Source of the DNA: Chryseobacterium mulctrae
GTDB lineage: Bacteria; Bacteroidota; Bacteroidia; Flavobacteriales; Weeksellaceae
Direction of reading: 5' to 3'
Assembly (NCBI RefSeq): GCF_006175945.1
Contig: NZ_VAJL01000001.1
Location: forward strand, 1,054,001 to 1,118,000
DNA length: 64,000 nucleotides
Program-made: the position numbers and the translations under genes
Part shown: in pieces, positions 8,423 through 15,654 of the stretch
Layout of the letters: each line of letters starts with the position of its first letter
How positions within the stretch are numbered: position 1 is the first letter of the stretch
The notes under the pieces: model-generated
What the model saw: the letters and a program-made list of their open reading frames with translations, nothing else
The model's database searches: none
Told to the model about the DNA's origin: nothing

Positions 8423-9481
8423 TTATAGAATTTTATACGCTACATCGTAATGTTGAATATAATTTTCTAAAGGTTTTGGAAATGATCTTTCATGAGAACC
8501 TTCAACATCGGTTACAATGTAATTGTTTTCAGCAATAAAACTTTCCCAAGCTGTTTCAGAATCAACTTCAACATTAAAAATTTCTATGCTTAAATTTTTG
8601 TGGGTGAGTTTATGATTGATGGTTTTTACACTTTTAATAAACGGTTTTAAATCATCTGAAATTGTTGATGGAAATTCAAATAATTTTTTCCAGATGAAGT
8701 CGTCTTTTCTTTGCTGAATTAAAAACTGTCCGTTTCGGTGAACGAAATAATATAGTAATTGTAAATCCTGTGCTTTTACTTTCTTGGTTTTAACAGGAAA
8801 TTCCGATATTTTATTTAATGAAAAAGCCAAGCAATCATCATTTACAGGACATTCTCCACACAAAGGATTTTTGGGTTTGCAGATTTCCGAACCTAAATCC
8901 ATCATTGCCTGATTAAAATCACCCACATTTTCAGGTATAATCAAAGCTGATAATTCTGAAAAATAATTGAAAGCTCTCGAATTAGAAATATCAAAATCAT
9001 CGGCAAAAATTCTACTTAAAACTCGGTAAAAATTTCCATCAACTGCAGGCATTTTCCCACCAAAACAAATACTGGAAACAGCTGCAGCAGTATATTTTCC
9101 AATTCCTTTTAGTTTTAAAATTTCTTCATAATCGGAAGGAAAAATTCCGTTGTAATCGTGAATAATTTGTTGTGACGCTTTATGAATATTGATGGCACGA
9201 GAATAATATCCCAAACCTTTCCAATATAATAAAACCTCATCTACAGGAGATTCTGCCAAAGTTTTCACGTCGGGAAATCTTTCGATAAAATTATTGTAAT
9301 GATTTAAACCCTGAGCAATTCTGGTTTGCTGAAAAACAATCTCACAAATCCAGATTTTATAAGGATCTTTGGTTTTTCTGAACGGTAAATCTCTCGCATT
9401 TTTGTCATACCACTTCAACAGCTTGTTCCCGATGTGAAGAAAGTCTGAGTTCTTTTTATTCTTTTCCAAAAACCAATTCAT
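8423..9481 (-). CDS. mutY: A/G-specific adenine DNA glycosylase MutY
   Basis: A 352-residue base-excision-repair glycosylase. Visible landmarks are the catalytic Glu47 in CEIVFQQTR, the helix-hairpin-helix LKGIGKYTAAA (124-134), the catalytic Asp148 in AVDGN, and the 4Fe-4S loop Cys201-x6-Cys208-x2-Cys211-x5-Cys217. The C-terminal ~120 residues form the NUDIX-like 8-oxoG recognition domain ('LIQQRKDDFIWKKLFEFP'). Role: removes A mispaired with 8-oxoguanine or G. Promoter TTG-N20-TATCTTTG lies 9 nt before the ATG, between this gene and the stop of the upstream lipoprotein gene, so mutY is independently expressed. Confidence 0.95.
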   Translation of the reverse strand: MNWFLEKNKKNSDFLHIGNKLLKWYDKNARDLPFRKTKDPYKIWICEIVFQQTRIAQGLNHYNNFIERFPDVKTLAESPVDEVLLYWKGLGYYSRAINIHKASQQIIHDYNGIFPSDYEEILKLKGIGKYTAAAVSSICFGGKMPAVDGNFYRVLSRIFADDFDISNSRAFNYFSELSALIIPENVGDFNQAMMDLGSEICKPKNPLCGECPVNDDCLAFSLNKISEFPVKTKKVKAQDLQLLYYFVHRNGQFLIQQRKDDFIWKKLFEFPSTISDDLKPFIKSVKTINHKLTHKNLSIEIFNVEVDSETAWESFIAENNYIVTDVEGSHERSFPKPLENYIQHYDVAYKIL

Positions 9482-9490
9482 TTAATGAGG

Positions 9491-9521
9491 CAAAGATAAA
9501 ATTATTTTTTTGCGTTATCAA
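9491..9521 (-). promoter_or_regulatory. mutY promoter
   Basis: TTG (9519-9521), 20-nt spacer, TATCTTTG (9491-9498) on the minus strand, 9 nt before the mutY ATG. The element overlaps the end of the upstream lipoprotein gene. Complete consensus match. Confidence 0.65.
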
Positions 9522-9975
9522 TAAGATAAACAGGTGCTCCTTTTAACCATTGATATTTGATTTGTTTTATTTCTGCAATAGATTTATACCCCTTAAGCTT
9601 TTCTAAAAAAACATACACCGAATCATTTTTTTCTTTTTTAATATTTAATCTCTGATTTGAAAGAAACCGATACGGATACGAAATTACAGAATCTCTTTTG
9701 CTGAATAACAAGTCTCCCGAATTGATGCTGTAAATATAAATTGCCTTACCTCGACCTGAAGAACTGTCGGTAACAGAAATATCTGAACTTGCCACAACCA
9801 TATCGCTGATTCCGTAAGCTTCGTCTTCAGACATTACATAAGCCTGATTGCTGTCTTTTTTTTCGTTTTTAAAAAGATCAATCTCATATTTTCGAGGCCG
9901 CTGATATTCTTTTTCACAGCTTAAAACAGAAATCAACAGAAAAGCGAACAAAATGTAAAACGTGAAATTTTTCAT
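9502..9975 (-). CDS. Small lipoprotein of unknown function
   Basis: I use the ATG at 9975 (157 aa), which gives a lipoprotein signal MKNFTFYILFAFLLISVLSC with Cys20. The frame continues to 10026, but that extension overlaps the hairpin terminator of tssC and lacks a signal, so it is unlikely. The mature part is charged, with 'GKAIYIYSINSGDLLFSKRDS' and a C-terminal 'KYQWLKGAPVYLIDN'. I recognise no domain. It lies just downstream of the T6SSiii sheath genes on the same strand. T6SSiii systems have a dedicated small lipoprotein (TssQ), so a TssQ-like role is conceivable, but the intervening terminator argues against a tight link. Confidence 0.65.
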   Translation of the reverse strand: MKNFTFYILFAFLLISVLSCEKEYQRPRKYEIDLFKNEKKDSNQAYVMSEDEAYGISDMVVASSDISVTDSSSGRGKAIYIYSINSGDLLFSKRDSVISYPYRFLSNQRLNIKKEKNDSVYVFLEKLKGYKSIAEIKQIKYQWLKGAPVYLIDNAKK

Positions 9976-10002
9976 TAAACCGTTTTTAAAATAATTAGAA
10001 AT

Positions 10003-10034
10003 AAAAAACCGATGTTTTTGACGCACCGGTTTTT
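10003..10034 (-). terminator. tssBC terminator
   Basis: AAAAACCG (10004-10011) pairs with CGGTTTTT (10027-10034), giving a T run in the minus direction after tssC. It lies inside the rejected N-terminal extension of the next lipoprotein gene. Confidence 0.7.
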
Positions 10035-10053
10035 ATATTAAATATTAGAAAAT

Positions 10054-11415
10054 TTAATCCTGGATATATTCTGCATCCCACTCATTACCGTCATCACCTT
10101 TGTGACCATCAAGTTTGATCACAAAACTTTTTGTTGGGAAATAAGGAGTCAGTCTGATATCTAGCCAAACTCTGTCTTTATTCACTTTATCCTGCTCGAA
10201 ACGGACAATTTTGAACTTTTCGATTAATTTATCAGCTCCTTTGATACCGTCTAAGAAACTTACAATCTGCTTTCTCAAATCGTCTTCGTTTTTTGCATTC
10301 CAGTTTTCGAAGGCTCTTCTGTTTAAGAAATCCAGTAAAACTTTAGTTACATAATCGAATACACGAACTACAGAATACGTCTGAAGACCAATATTATCTC
10401 CTGTAAACAATGTTTTTGCAGAGAATGCCATGATTTTTCCGTACTCGTTGACCATAGGAACCAATCCCATTTTTTCTAACTGAGAAATTTCACTTTTCTT
10501 CAATTCAAATTTTACAGCGTCTACTTCGTTGATATTACCGTGTTTTTTACCGGCAGCAACTTGTGACATTAATGTTTTGTGAATTTTTCCAGCCAATGAA
10601 GTTGAAGGTGGAAGTTCCACGTTTTCTTCTTCACCCACTTCTTCTGCTCTACCACGACCAACTAACCAGTTACACGTCATAATCACATTACTTCTGTGCA
10701 ATTCGCCACCTGTAAGATTCGCAGAGTGGAATAAATCTACCACATCATCCGGCTTATCAAGGTTGGCAAAATCGGTAACCATCATTACTTTGTTTTCGTT
10801 ACAGATTTTCGCCCATTTTTCAATTACTTTATTAGATCCTAAATATCCCGGAATTGCCAAAATAGAATAGTTATCTCTTAAATCTAAACGATCGTAATAG
10901 TTTTTAAACTCATCAGAAATAGCATCAATAAATAACGGGTTATCTAAATCTGAAACCTGCTCTAGCGTTGCATTTACAATGCTTACATTATCTACTTTGT
11001 CTAATTCTGTATTTTTATAAAACTGAGCAACCGTTCTGTATGAAGTCTCCAGCTGACGAACAGCATCGAGAGAATTTTTAAGATTTAATTTTAAATTCTG
11101 ATCTGCTGCTTGTGCTTTATTTTTGCAGATATCTGCCATTTTTTCAGCAGAATCGTTGCTGTTTAAAATCTCTACCCACAGATTGATTTTCTGTAAAAGT
11201 TCTTTTCTTTCCTCGTTTTTATTACCATCATTCAGGAAAATTTCTTTTCTTGCTTTTCTGGTTGGGTTCATATTGGCAATTCCGTCTACGACAGATTCTA
11301 TAAAGCCAAAACCTCCGATTTTATTTAATTCTTCAAGCGGATTTCCTTTCGGTCTTCCAGCCTGCTGCTGTTGATTATGCTGTTGGCCTTCTGCAGCCTG
11401 TAATTTACTATCCAT
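10054..11415 (-). CDS. tssC: T6SS subtype iii contractile sheath large subunit TssC
   Basis: A 453-residue protein that I recognise as the Bacteroidetes TssC (VipB-like, formerly DUF5458). Diagnostic stretches are 'IGGFGFIESVVDGI', 'NPTRKARKEIFL', 'LDLRDNYSILAIPGYLGSN', 'SNVIMTCNWLVGRG', 'MVNEYGKIMAFSAKTLF' and 'LQTYSVVRVFDYVTKVLLDF'. Known role: with TssB it builds the cytoplasmic contractile sheath that drives the Hcp tube. The first ~25 residues are a Gln/Asn-rich tail. tssB lies 23 nt upstream, so the pair is one operon. None of the other T6SS genes (TssK, F, G, E, H/ClpV, Hcp, VgrG, TssN-R) is in this window, which is unusual. Confidence 0.93.
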   Translation of the reverse strand: MDSKLQAAEGQQHNQQQQAGRPKGNPLEELNKIGGFGFIESVVDGIANMNPTRKARKEIFLNDGNKNEERKELLQKINLWVEILNSNDSAEKMADICKNKAQAADQNLKLNLKNSLDAVRQLETSYRTVAQFYKNTELDKVDNVSIVNATLEQVSDLDNPLFIDAISDEFKNYYDRLDLRDNYSILAIPGYLGSNKVIEKWAKICNENKVMMVTDFANLDKPDDVVDLFHSANLTGGELHRSNVIMTCNWLVGRGRAEEVGEEENVELPPSTSLAGKIHKTLMSQVAAGKKHGNINEVDAVKFELKKSEISQLEKMGLVPMVNEYGKIMAFSAKTLFTGDNIGLQTYSVVRVFDYVTKVLLDFLNRRAFENWNAKNEDDLRKQIVSFLDGIKGADKLIEKFKIVRFEQDKVNKDRVWLDIRLTPYFPTKSFVIKLDGHKGDDGNEWDAEYIQD

Positions 11416-11438
11416 AATATTTGTGTAGGTACTTTAAA

Positions 11439-11885
11439 TTATTTTTCAAGTTCTTGTGCGACATCTTTCAATGCTTCAATAAAAGCAGCTCTGGTCTGCT
11501 CATTTTCCAACATATTGCGAAGAATCTTATTGGTTTTCAGCTGACGTACGATTTTATTGTACTGCTCCTGCTCCATGCTGAGCTGCTGAAGATAATCTGA
11601 TTTCTGAACAAGATTTTTGGGAGTAAAGTCTGCAAGATTCTGAAAACGGAATTCTTCTTCTACCACGCTTCCTTCCTCTGTTTCGTGCTGTACAGCGACA
11701 GAAGGCTGAAAGTGTCTGAAAACATCATCTACGGTTTTTAATCCTGTAACAATTTCGGGAACATAAGATTCGTCGGTTGTAAGCTGGCTTACGATAAGAG
11801 ATTTGTTCTCCTGAATTTCCTGAATAGCTTCATTAGCGTCGACCTTGACTTCGTTTCCGCCAACACCATAATTAAACATTGCCAT
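11439..11885 (-). CDS. tssB: T6SS subtype iii contractile sheath small subunit TssB
   Basis: Using the ATG at 11885, the product is 148 aa and begins MAMFNYGVGGNEVKVDA, the characteristic start of Bacteroidetes TssB (VipA-like). The frame runs further to 11942, but those 19 residues are Asn/Gln-rich and not typical. Other family signatures are 'VDDVFRHFQPSV', 'FRFQNLADFTPKNL' and 'EQEQYNKIVRQLKTNKILRNML'. Known role: forms heterodimers with TssC to assemble the sheath. It is first of the two-gene unit tssB-tssC. I could not find a clean TAnnTTTG promoter in the 240 bp upstream, so its transcription start is unclear. Confidence 0.92.
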   Translation of the reverse strand: MAMFNYGVGGNEVKVDANEAIQEIQENKSLIVSQLTTDESYVPEIVTGLKTVDDVFRHFQPSVAVQHETEEGSVVEEEFRFQNLADFTPKNLVQKSDYLQQLSMEQEQYNKIVRQLKTNKILRNMLENEQTRAAFIEALKDVAQELEK

Positions 11886-12073
11886 ATTATTATTATTTTG
11901 AGATTGTTGATTTTGGTTTTGGATTAGCAAACTTTTGACCAATCCATTGTTTAAATTTATAAAAAAACTGTAACATACAAAATTTTGTGAAGATTTTTAT
12001 TAAAATAAATCAAATTACCGATGATAATTAAATGATTATTAATATGTTTTGGTGTCACTAATCTAGGAAAAAT

Positions 12074-12105
12074 AAATAAAAAAACGCACCAAAATGATGC
12101 GTTTT
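12074..12105 (-). terminator. M13 peptidase copy 1 terminator
   Basis: AAAACGCA (12081-12088) pairs with TGCGTTTT (12098-12105); an A-rich left flank gives the U run in the minus direction. Confidence 0.75.
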
Positions 12106-12128
12106 AACAGTATATTATTGTTGTAAAA

Positions 12129-14228
12129 TTACCAGATTTTAATTCTCTCAGCCGGAGCTTTATATAATTTATCCCCTGGTTTAATATCGAATGCTTTCAT
12201 GAAAGAATCCTGATTTACCAACGGTCCGAAAGCTCTGAAATATCCCGGTGAATGCGGATCTGTTTTCACCTGATTCATCATATACTGATCGGTAGATTTT
12301 GTTCTCCAAACTGTAGCCCAGCTCATAAAAAATCTCTGATCCTGATTAAATCCGCTAATCAAACCAACATTTCCTTTATCTTTTAAATACATTTGAAGTG
12401 CATCATACGCAACCGCTACTCCACCTAAATCACCAATATTTTCACCGCTTGTAAATTTTCCGTTTACAAAACTTCCTTTTACCGGTTCGTAAGCGTTGTA
12501 TTGAGCCGCTAATTGTCCCACTTTAGCATCGAAATTCTTACGATCCTGATCTGTCCACCAGTTATTTAAGTTTCCGTCGCCATCGAATCTTGAACCACTG
12601 TCATCGAAACCATGAGAAATTTCGTGACCGATAACCGCTCCGATTCCCCCAAAATTCACTGCAGCATCAGCTTTTGGATTGTAAAAAGGAGGCTGTAGAA
12701 TCGCAGCAGGGAAAACAATTTCGTTATTTGAACCGCTGTAATATGCATTTACGGTTTGCGGAGACATTCCCCATTCAGTTTTATCAACAGGTTTTCCTAC
12801 TTTTTCTAAGCTTTTTTGGTATTGCCAAGCCGAAACATTCTGTAAGTTTGAATATAAAGTTGCTCCTTGAGCCGGAGATTCTACTTTTAATTTAGAATAA
12901 TCTTTCCACTGATCCGGATAAGCGATTTTTACTGTGAATTTAGACAGCTTTTCCTGAGCTTTTACTTTGGTTTCCGGCGACATCCAATCCATATCATTGA
13001 TATGCTTTTTGAATGATTTTAAAATGTAATCGATGTACATTTCCATCTGCTGTTTAGATTCCGGAGTAAAATATTTGTCAACATACAGTTTACCAAAAGC
13101 TTCACCCAAAACTCCGTTTACAAGCGCCAAACCTCTTTTGTCCATCGCTCTCTGCTCTTTTTGTCCCTGAAGATATTTAGAGTAAAAATCGAAACGGATG
13201 TTATCTAAATTATCTCCCAAATTACTTGCGTTGCCATTGATGACATGATATTTCAGGTAATCTTTCAACAACGGAAGGTTTTTCTGATTGATAAACTGAT
13301 CCATATTCTGGTAATATTTCAGTTCACCCACGATTACTTTATCTGTATTTACTCCTGCATCTTTCAGATATTGAGCAAGATTTACATTTTTCACTAAGCC
13401 AGAAAGCTCAGTAACATTTTTAGGATTGTATCTTAAATTGGCGTCTCTATTTTGCTCTAAAGTCAATAAATAATTAGCCAGTTGTTTTTCAAAATCAACT
13501 ACATTTTTTGCAGCAGCATCAGAGTTTTTATATCCTAAAACAACAAACAATTTAGCTACATAATTTTGATATTCAGCTAAAGTTTTTGTGTTGGCTTCGT
13601 TTACTTTTTGGTAATAATCTCTTCCTAAACCAAGATCCGGACCGCCAAGATAAACTGCATTCATCTTAGAGTTTTTCATATCTGCGCTTACTCTCCAACC
13701 ATAGAAAGAATTGTCACCCAATTTGGTTGCCTCTAAAAGATATTTCTGAAGATCATTTACATTTTTAATCGCATCAATTTTAGCTAAATCAGATTTGATG
13801 GGGGCAATTCCTGCAGTATTTCTTTTTTCAACATCCATAAAAGACGCATACAGATTCTGGATTTTTTGTCCTTCCGAACCTTCTGCATATTTTTCGGTTA
13901 AAATTTTATTTAAAATTCCTAAAGAAGCATCATCTACATTTTCTCTCAATGCATTGAAAGATCCCCAACTTGCTTTATCAGAAGGAATCTGAGTTTCTTT
14001 CACCCAGTTTCCGTTTACATAGCTGAAGAAATCATCCTGCGGACGAACCGTTTTATCCATATAAGATAAATTAATTCCATTTTCAGGATAAATGGTGAGT
14101 GAAGAATTCTCAACAACAATATTTGTGGGAGCTTTTTCTTCGGTCGCAGTGGTATTTTTGGTAGTTCCACAAGAGTTTAAGAATACAATACCGGAAAACG
14201 CAAGTACTGCAATATTTAGCTTTTTCAT
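12129..14228 (-). CDS. M13 family zinc metallopeptidase, lipoprotein (copy 1)
   Basis: A 699-residue neprilysin/PepO-type endopeptidase. The start at 14228 gives a lipoprotein signal MKKLNIAVLAFSGIVFLNSC (Cys20); a TATATTTG promoter octamer at 14261-14268 lies upstream of it, inside the longer frame that reaches 14273, so the longer start is rejected. The zinc site is HEISH (535-539) in AVIGHEISHGFDDSG, with the third ligand in GENIGDLGG about 60 residues later. The end 'DKLYKAPAERIKIW' has the family C-terminal W. Likely envelope-anchored peptide hydrolysis. It is paralogous along its whole length to the gene at 15655-17706, and a hairpin terminator follows. Confidence 0.92.
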   Translation of the reverse strand: MKKLNIAVLAFSGIVFLNSCGTTKNTTATEEKAPTNIVVENSSLTIYPENGINLSYMDKTVRPQDDFFSYVNGNWVKETQIPSDKASWGSFNALRENVDDASLGILNKILTEKYAEGSEGQKIQNLYASFMDVEKRNTAGIAPIKSDLAKIDAIKNVNDLQKYLLEATKLGDNSFYGWRVSADMKNSKMNAVYLGGPDLGLGRDYYQKVNEANTKTLAEYQNYVAKLFVVLGYKNSDAAAKNVVDFEKQLANYLLTLEQNRDANLRYNPKNVTELSGLVKNVNLAQYLKDAGVNTDKVIVGELKYYQNMDQFINQKNLPLLKDYLKYHVINGNASNLGDNLDNIRFDFYSKYLQGQKEQRAMDKRGLALVNGVLGEAFGKLYVDKYFTPESKQQMEMYIDYILKSFKKHINDMDWMSPETKVKAQEKLSKFTVKIAYPDQWKDYSKLKVESPAQGATLYSNLQNVSAWQYQKSLEKVGKPVDKTEWGMSPQTVNAYYSGSNNEIVFPAAILQPPFYNPKADAAVNFGGIGAVIGHEISHGFDDSGSRFDGDGNLNNWWTDQDRKNFDAKVGQLAAQYNAYEPVKGSFVNGKFTSGENIGDLGGVAVAYDALQMYLKDKGNVGLISGFNQDQRFFMSWATVWRTKSTDQYMMNQVKTDPHSPGYFRAFGPLVNQDSFMKAFDIKPGDKLYKAPAERIKIW

Positions 14229-14260
14229 TAAAATAATTTTGATGTGTAAAACAGTTTGAT

Positions 14261-14268
14261 CAAATATA
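14261..14268 (-). promoter_or_regulatory. M13 peptidase copy 1 -7 element
   Basis: TATATTTG on the minus strand, 32 nt before the ATG at 14228. It excludes the longer start at 14273. No -33 TTG at the right distance. Confidence 0.45.
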
Positions 14269-14364
14269 AGCATTTATGTTAAATCTTACTCAGAACAATT
14301 AATCAACAAAAAGAGATAAATGAGTACATTTACAAGTAATTAAAAATTAATAAAAACATTTGCA

Positions 14365-15609
14365 TTGAAAAAATTAGTTTTATTAGTAATCACATTCACA
14401 GTACAATCTATTTATTCACAATCTTCTCAAAACTCTGTAATTGATAATGATGAAAAAGAATACCTGAGAAAATTTGTTTATCCTTTACAATCTTATGAAC
14501 CGGAAGTTGGCTTTAAAGAAGATTCTTTAGTTTTTAATAAATTTTTTTCGAATGCCAAAATTGTTGGTTTAGGAGAGGCATCACATGGATCAAGTGAAAT
14601 TTTTAAGGTAAAAGATAAATTAACCCGATATATTTTACAGAAAAATAATGGCGGAGTTTTTTCAATAGAAACATCCATGCCGAATTCTATTTTACTCAAT
14701 GAATATATTATCAATGGTAATAAAACAGGTAAAGAATATCTGATGAATATTAAATCGTGGATTTATCAGACCGATGAAATTCTAAGCATGGTAGAATGGA
14801 TGAAAAAATACAATGATAAACATGCTCAAAAAATACGGTTTACAGGATTTGACAACACCACTTATACAGGTTCGGTTGTTCAGCTTAAAATGTTGATGAG
14901 TAAATATAAAATTCCGGATAATGATTTAATTGCTTTATTTAAAAACCTCAACGACTTCAGCAAGCTTGAAGGAAATCAGCTTTCAGAAAAGAAAAATATA
15001 AAAAGTGAAGCTTTAATAGAACTGAATAAGATAAAAGCACTTTCTTCAAATATATCGGATGAAGAAGATAAGTCTTGGTTTCTGCAGCATATTATTCTTT
15101 TAGAACAACACCTTAACAATACTTATTGGAAAAGAAATCGATATATGGCAGACAATATTTTGTGGCTTACCAATAAGTATCCCGAATCTGCTTTTGTTTT
15201 GTGGGCACATAATTCACATCTAAAGAAAACCGATGAAGAAACAGGAAAATTTCTAAAAGAGAAATTAATGGATGACTATGTGAATTGCGGAACATTTTTC
15301 TACGAAGGTTTTCATTCTGTGGTTGATATGAATGATAATGATATTAAACCTACTTATTTAGAGAAAAATTCTAAAAATTCATTAGAAGAACTATTAAACT
15401 CTTTTGAAGTGCCAGTCTTTATTTTAGATTTAAAAAACATAAAAAAAGAAAATAACAAGCTTGCAAAGAAGCTTTTAAACAAAATTGATTACCGTACAGT
15501 AGGATCTGCAATACATAAAAAAGACTTCAAATCAGGAAATGTTTCGGAAGATTTTGATTATATTATTTTCATCAAAAAATCCACAGCATCTAAGTTGTTA
15601 GTCAAATAA
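14365..15609 (+). CDS. Erythromycin-esterase-like secreted hydrolase
   Basis: A 414-residue protein of the erythromycin esterase (Ere/EreB-like) family. The key loop GLGEASHGSSE (around residues 68-78) carries the catalytic His-Glu pair, followed by 'FSIETSMPNS' and 'VLWAHNSHL'. An N-terminal signal peptide (KKLVLLVITFTVQSIYS) places it in the envelope, unlike cytoplasmic Ere resistance enzymes. The start is a TTG at 14365; there is no ATG before about residue 105 and the signal peptide begins directly after the TTG, so TTG is probably real. Bacteroidetes carry many such proteins without proven macrolide activity, so resistance should not be assumed. It sits between two M13 peptidase paralogs on the opposite strand. 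Confidence 0.82.
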   Translation: MKKLVLLVITFTVQSIYSQSSQNSVIDNDEKEYLRKFVYPLQSYEPEVGFKEDSLVFNKFFSNAKIVGLGEASHGSSEIFKVKDKLTRYILQKNNGGVFSIETSMPNSILLNEYIINGNKTGKEYLMNIKSWIYQTDEILSMVEWMKKYNDKHAQKIRFTGFDNTTYTGSVVQLKMLMSKYKIPDNDLIALFKNLNDFSKLEGNQLSEKKNIKSEALIELNKIKALSSNISDEEDKSWFLQHIILLEQHLNNTYWKRNRYMADNILWLTNKYPESAFVLWAHNSHLKKTDEETGKFLKEKLMDDYVNCGTFFYEGFHSVVDMNDNDIKPTYLEKNSKNSLEELLNSFEVPVFILDLKNIKKENNKLAKKLLNKIDYRTVGSAIHKKDFKSGNVSEDFDYIIFIKKSTASKLLVK

Positions 15610-15636
15610 AAAAACCGCTCATTTCTGAGCGGTTTT
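15608..15636. terminator. Bidirectional terminator, esterase / M13 copy 2
   Basis: Perfect 11-bp stem AAAACCGCTCA-TTTC-TGAGCGGTTTT between convergent genes; 7 A on the left serve the minus-strand peptidase, 4 T on the right the plus-strand esterase. Confidence 0.85.
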
Positions 15637-15654
15637 GAATATTTTAAATACTGA

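Noticed and set aside
10004..10026. Extended N-terminus of the lipoprotein (start at 10026)
   Set aside because: It would overlap the tssC terminator and place 17 extra residues before a clean lipobox signal.
14365..15609. Macrolide resistance gene
   Set aside because: Family match is clear, but export signal and chromosomal setting do not support calling it a resistance determinant.
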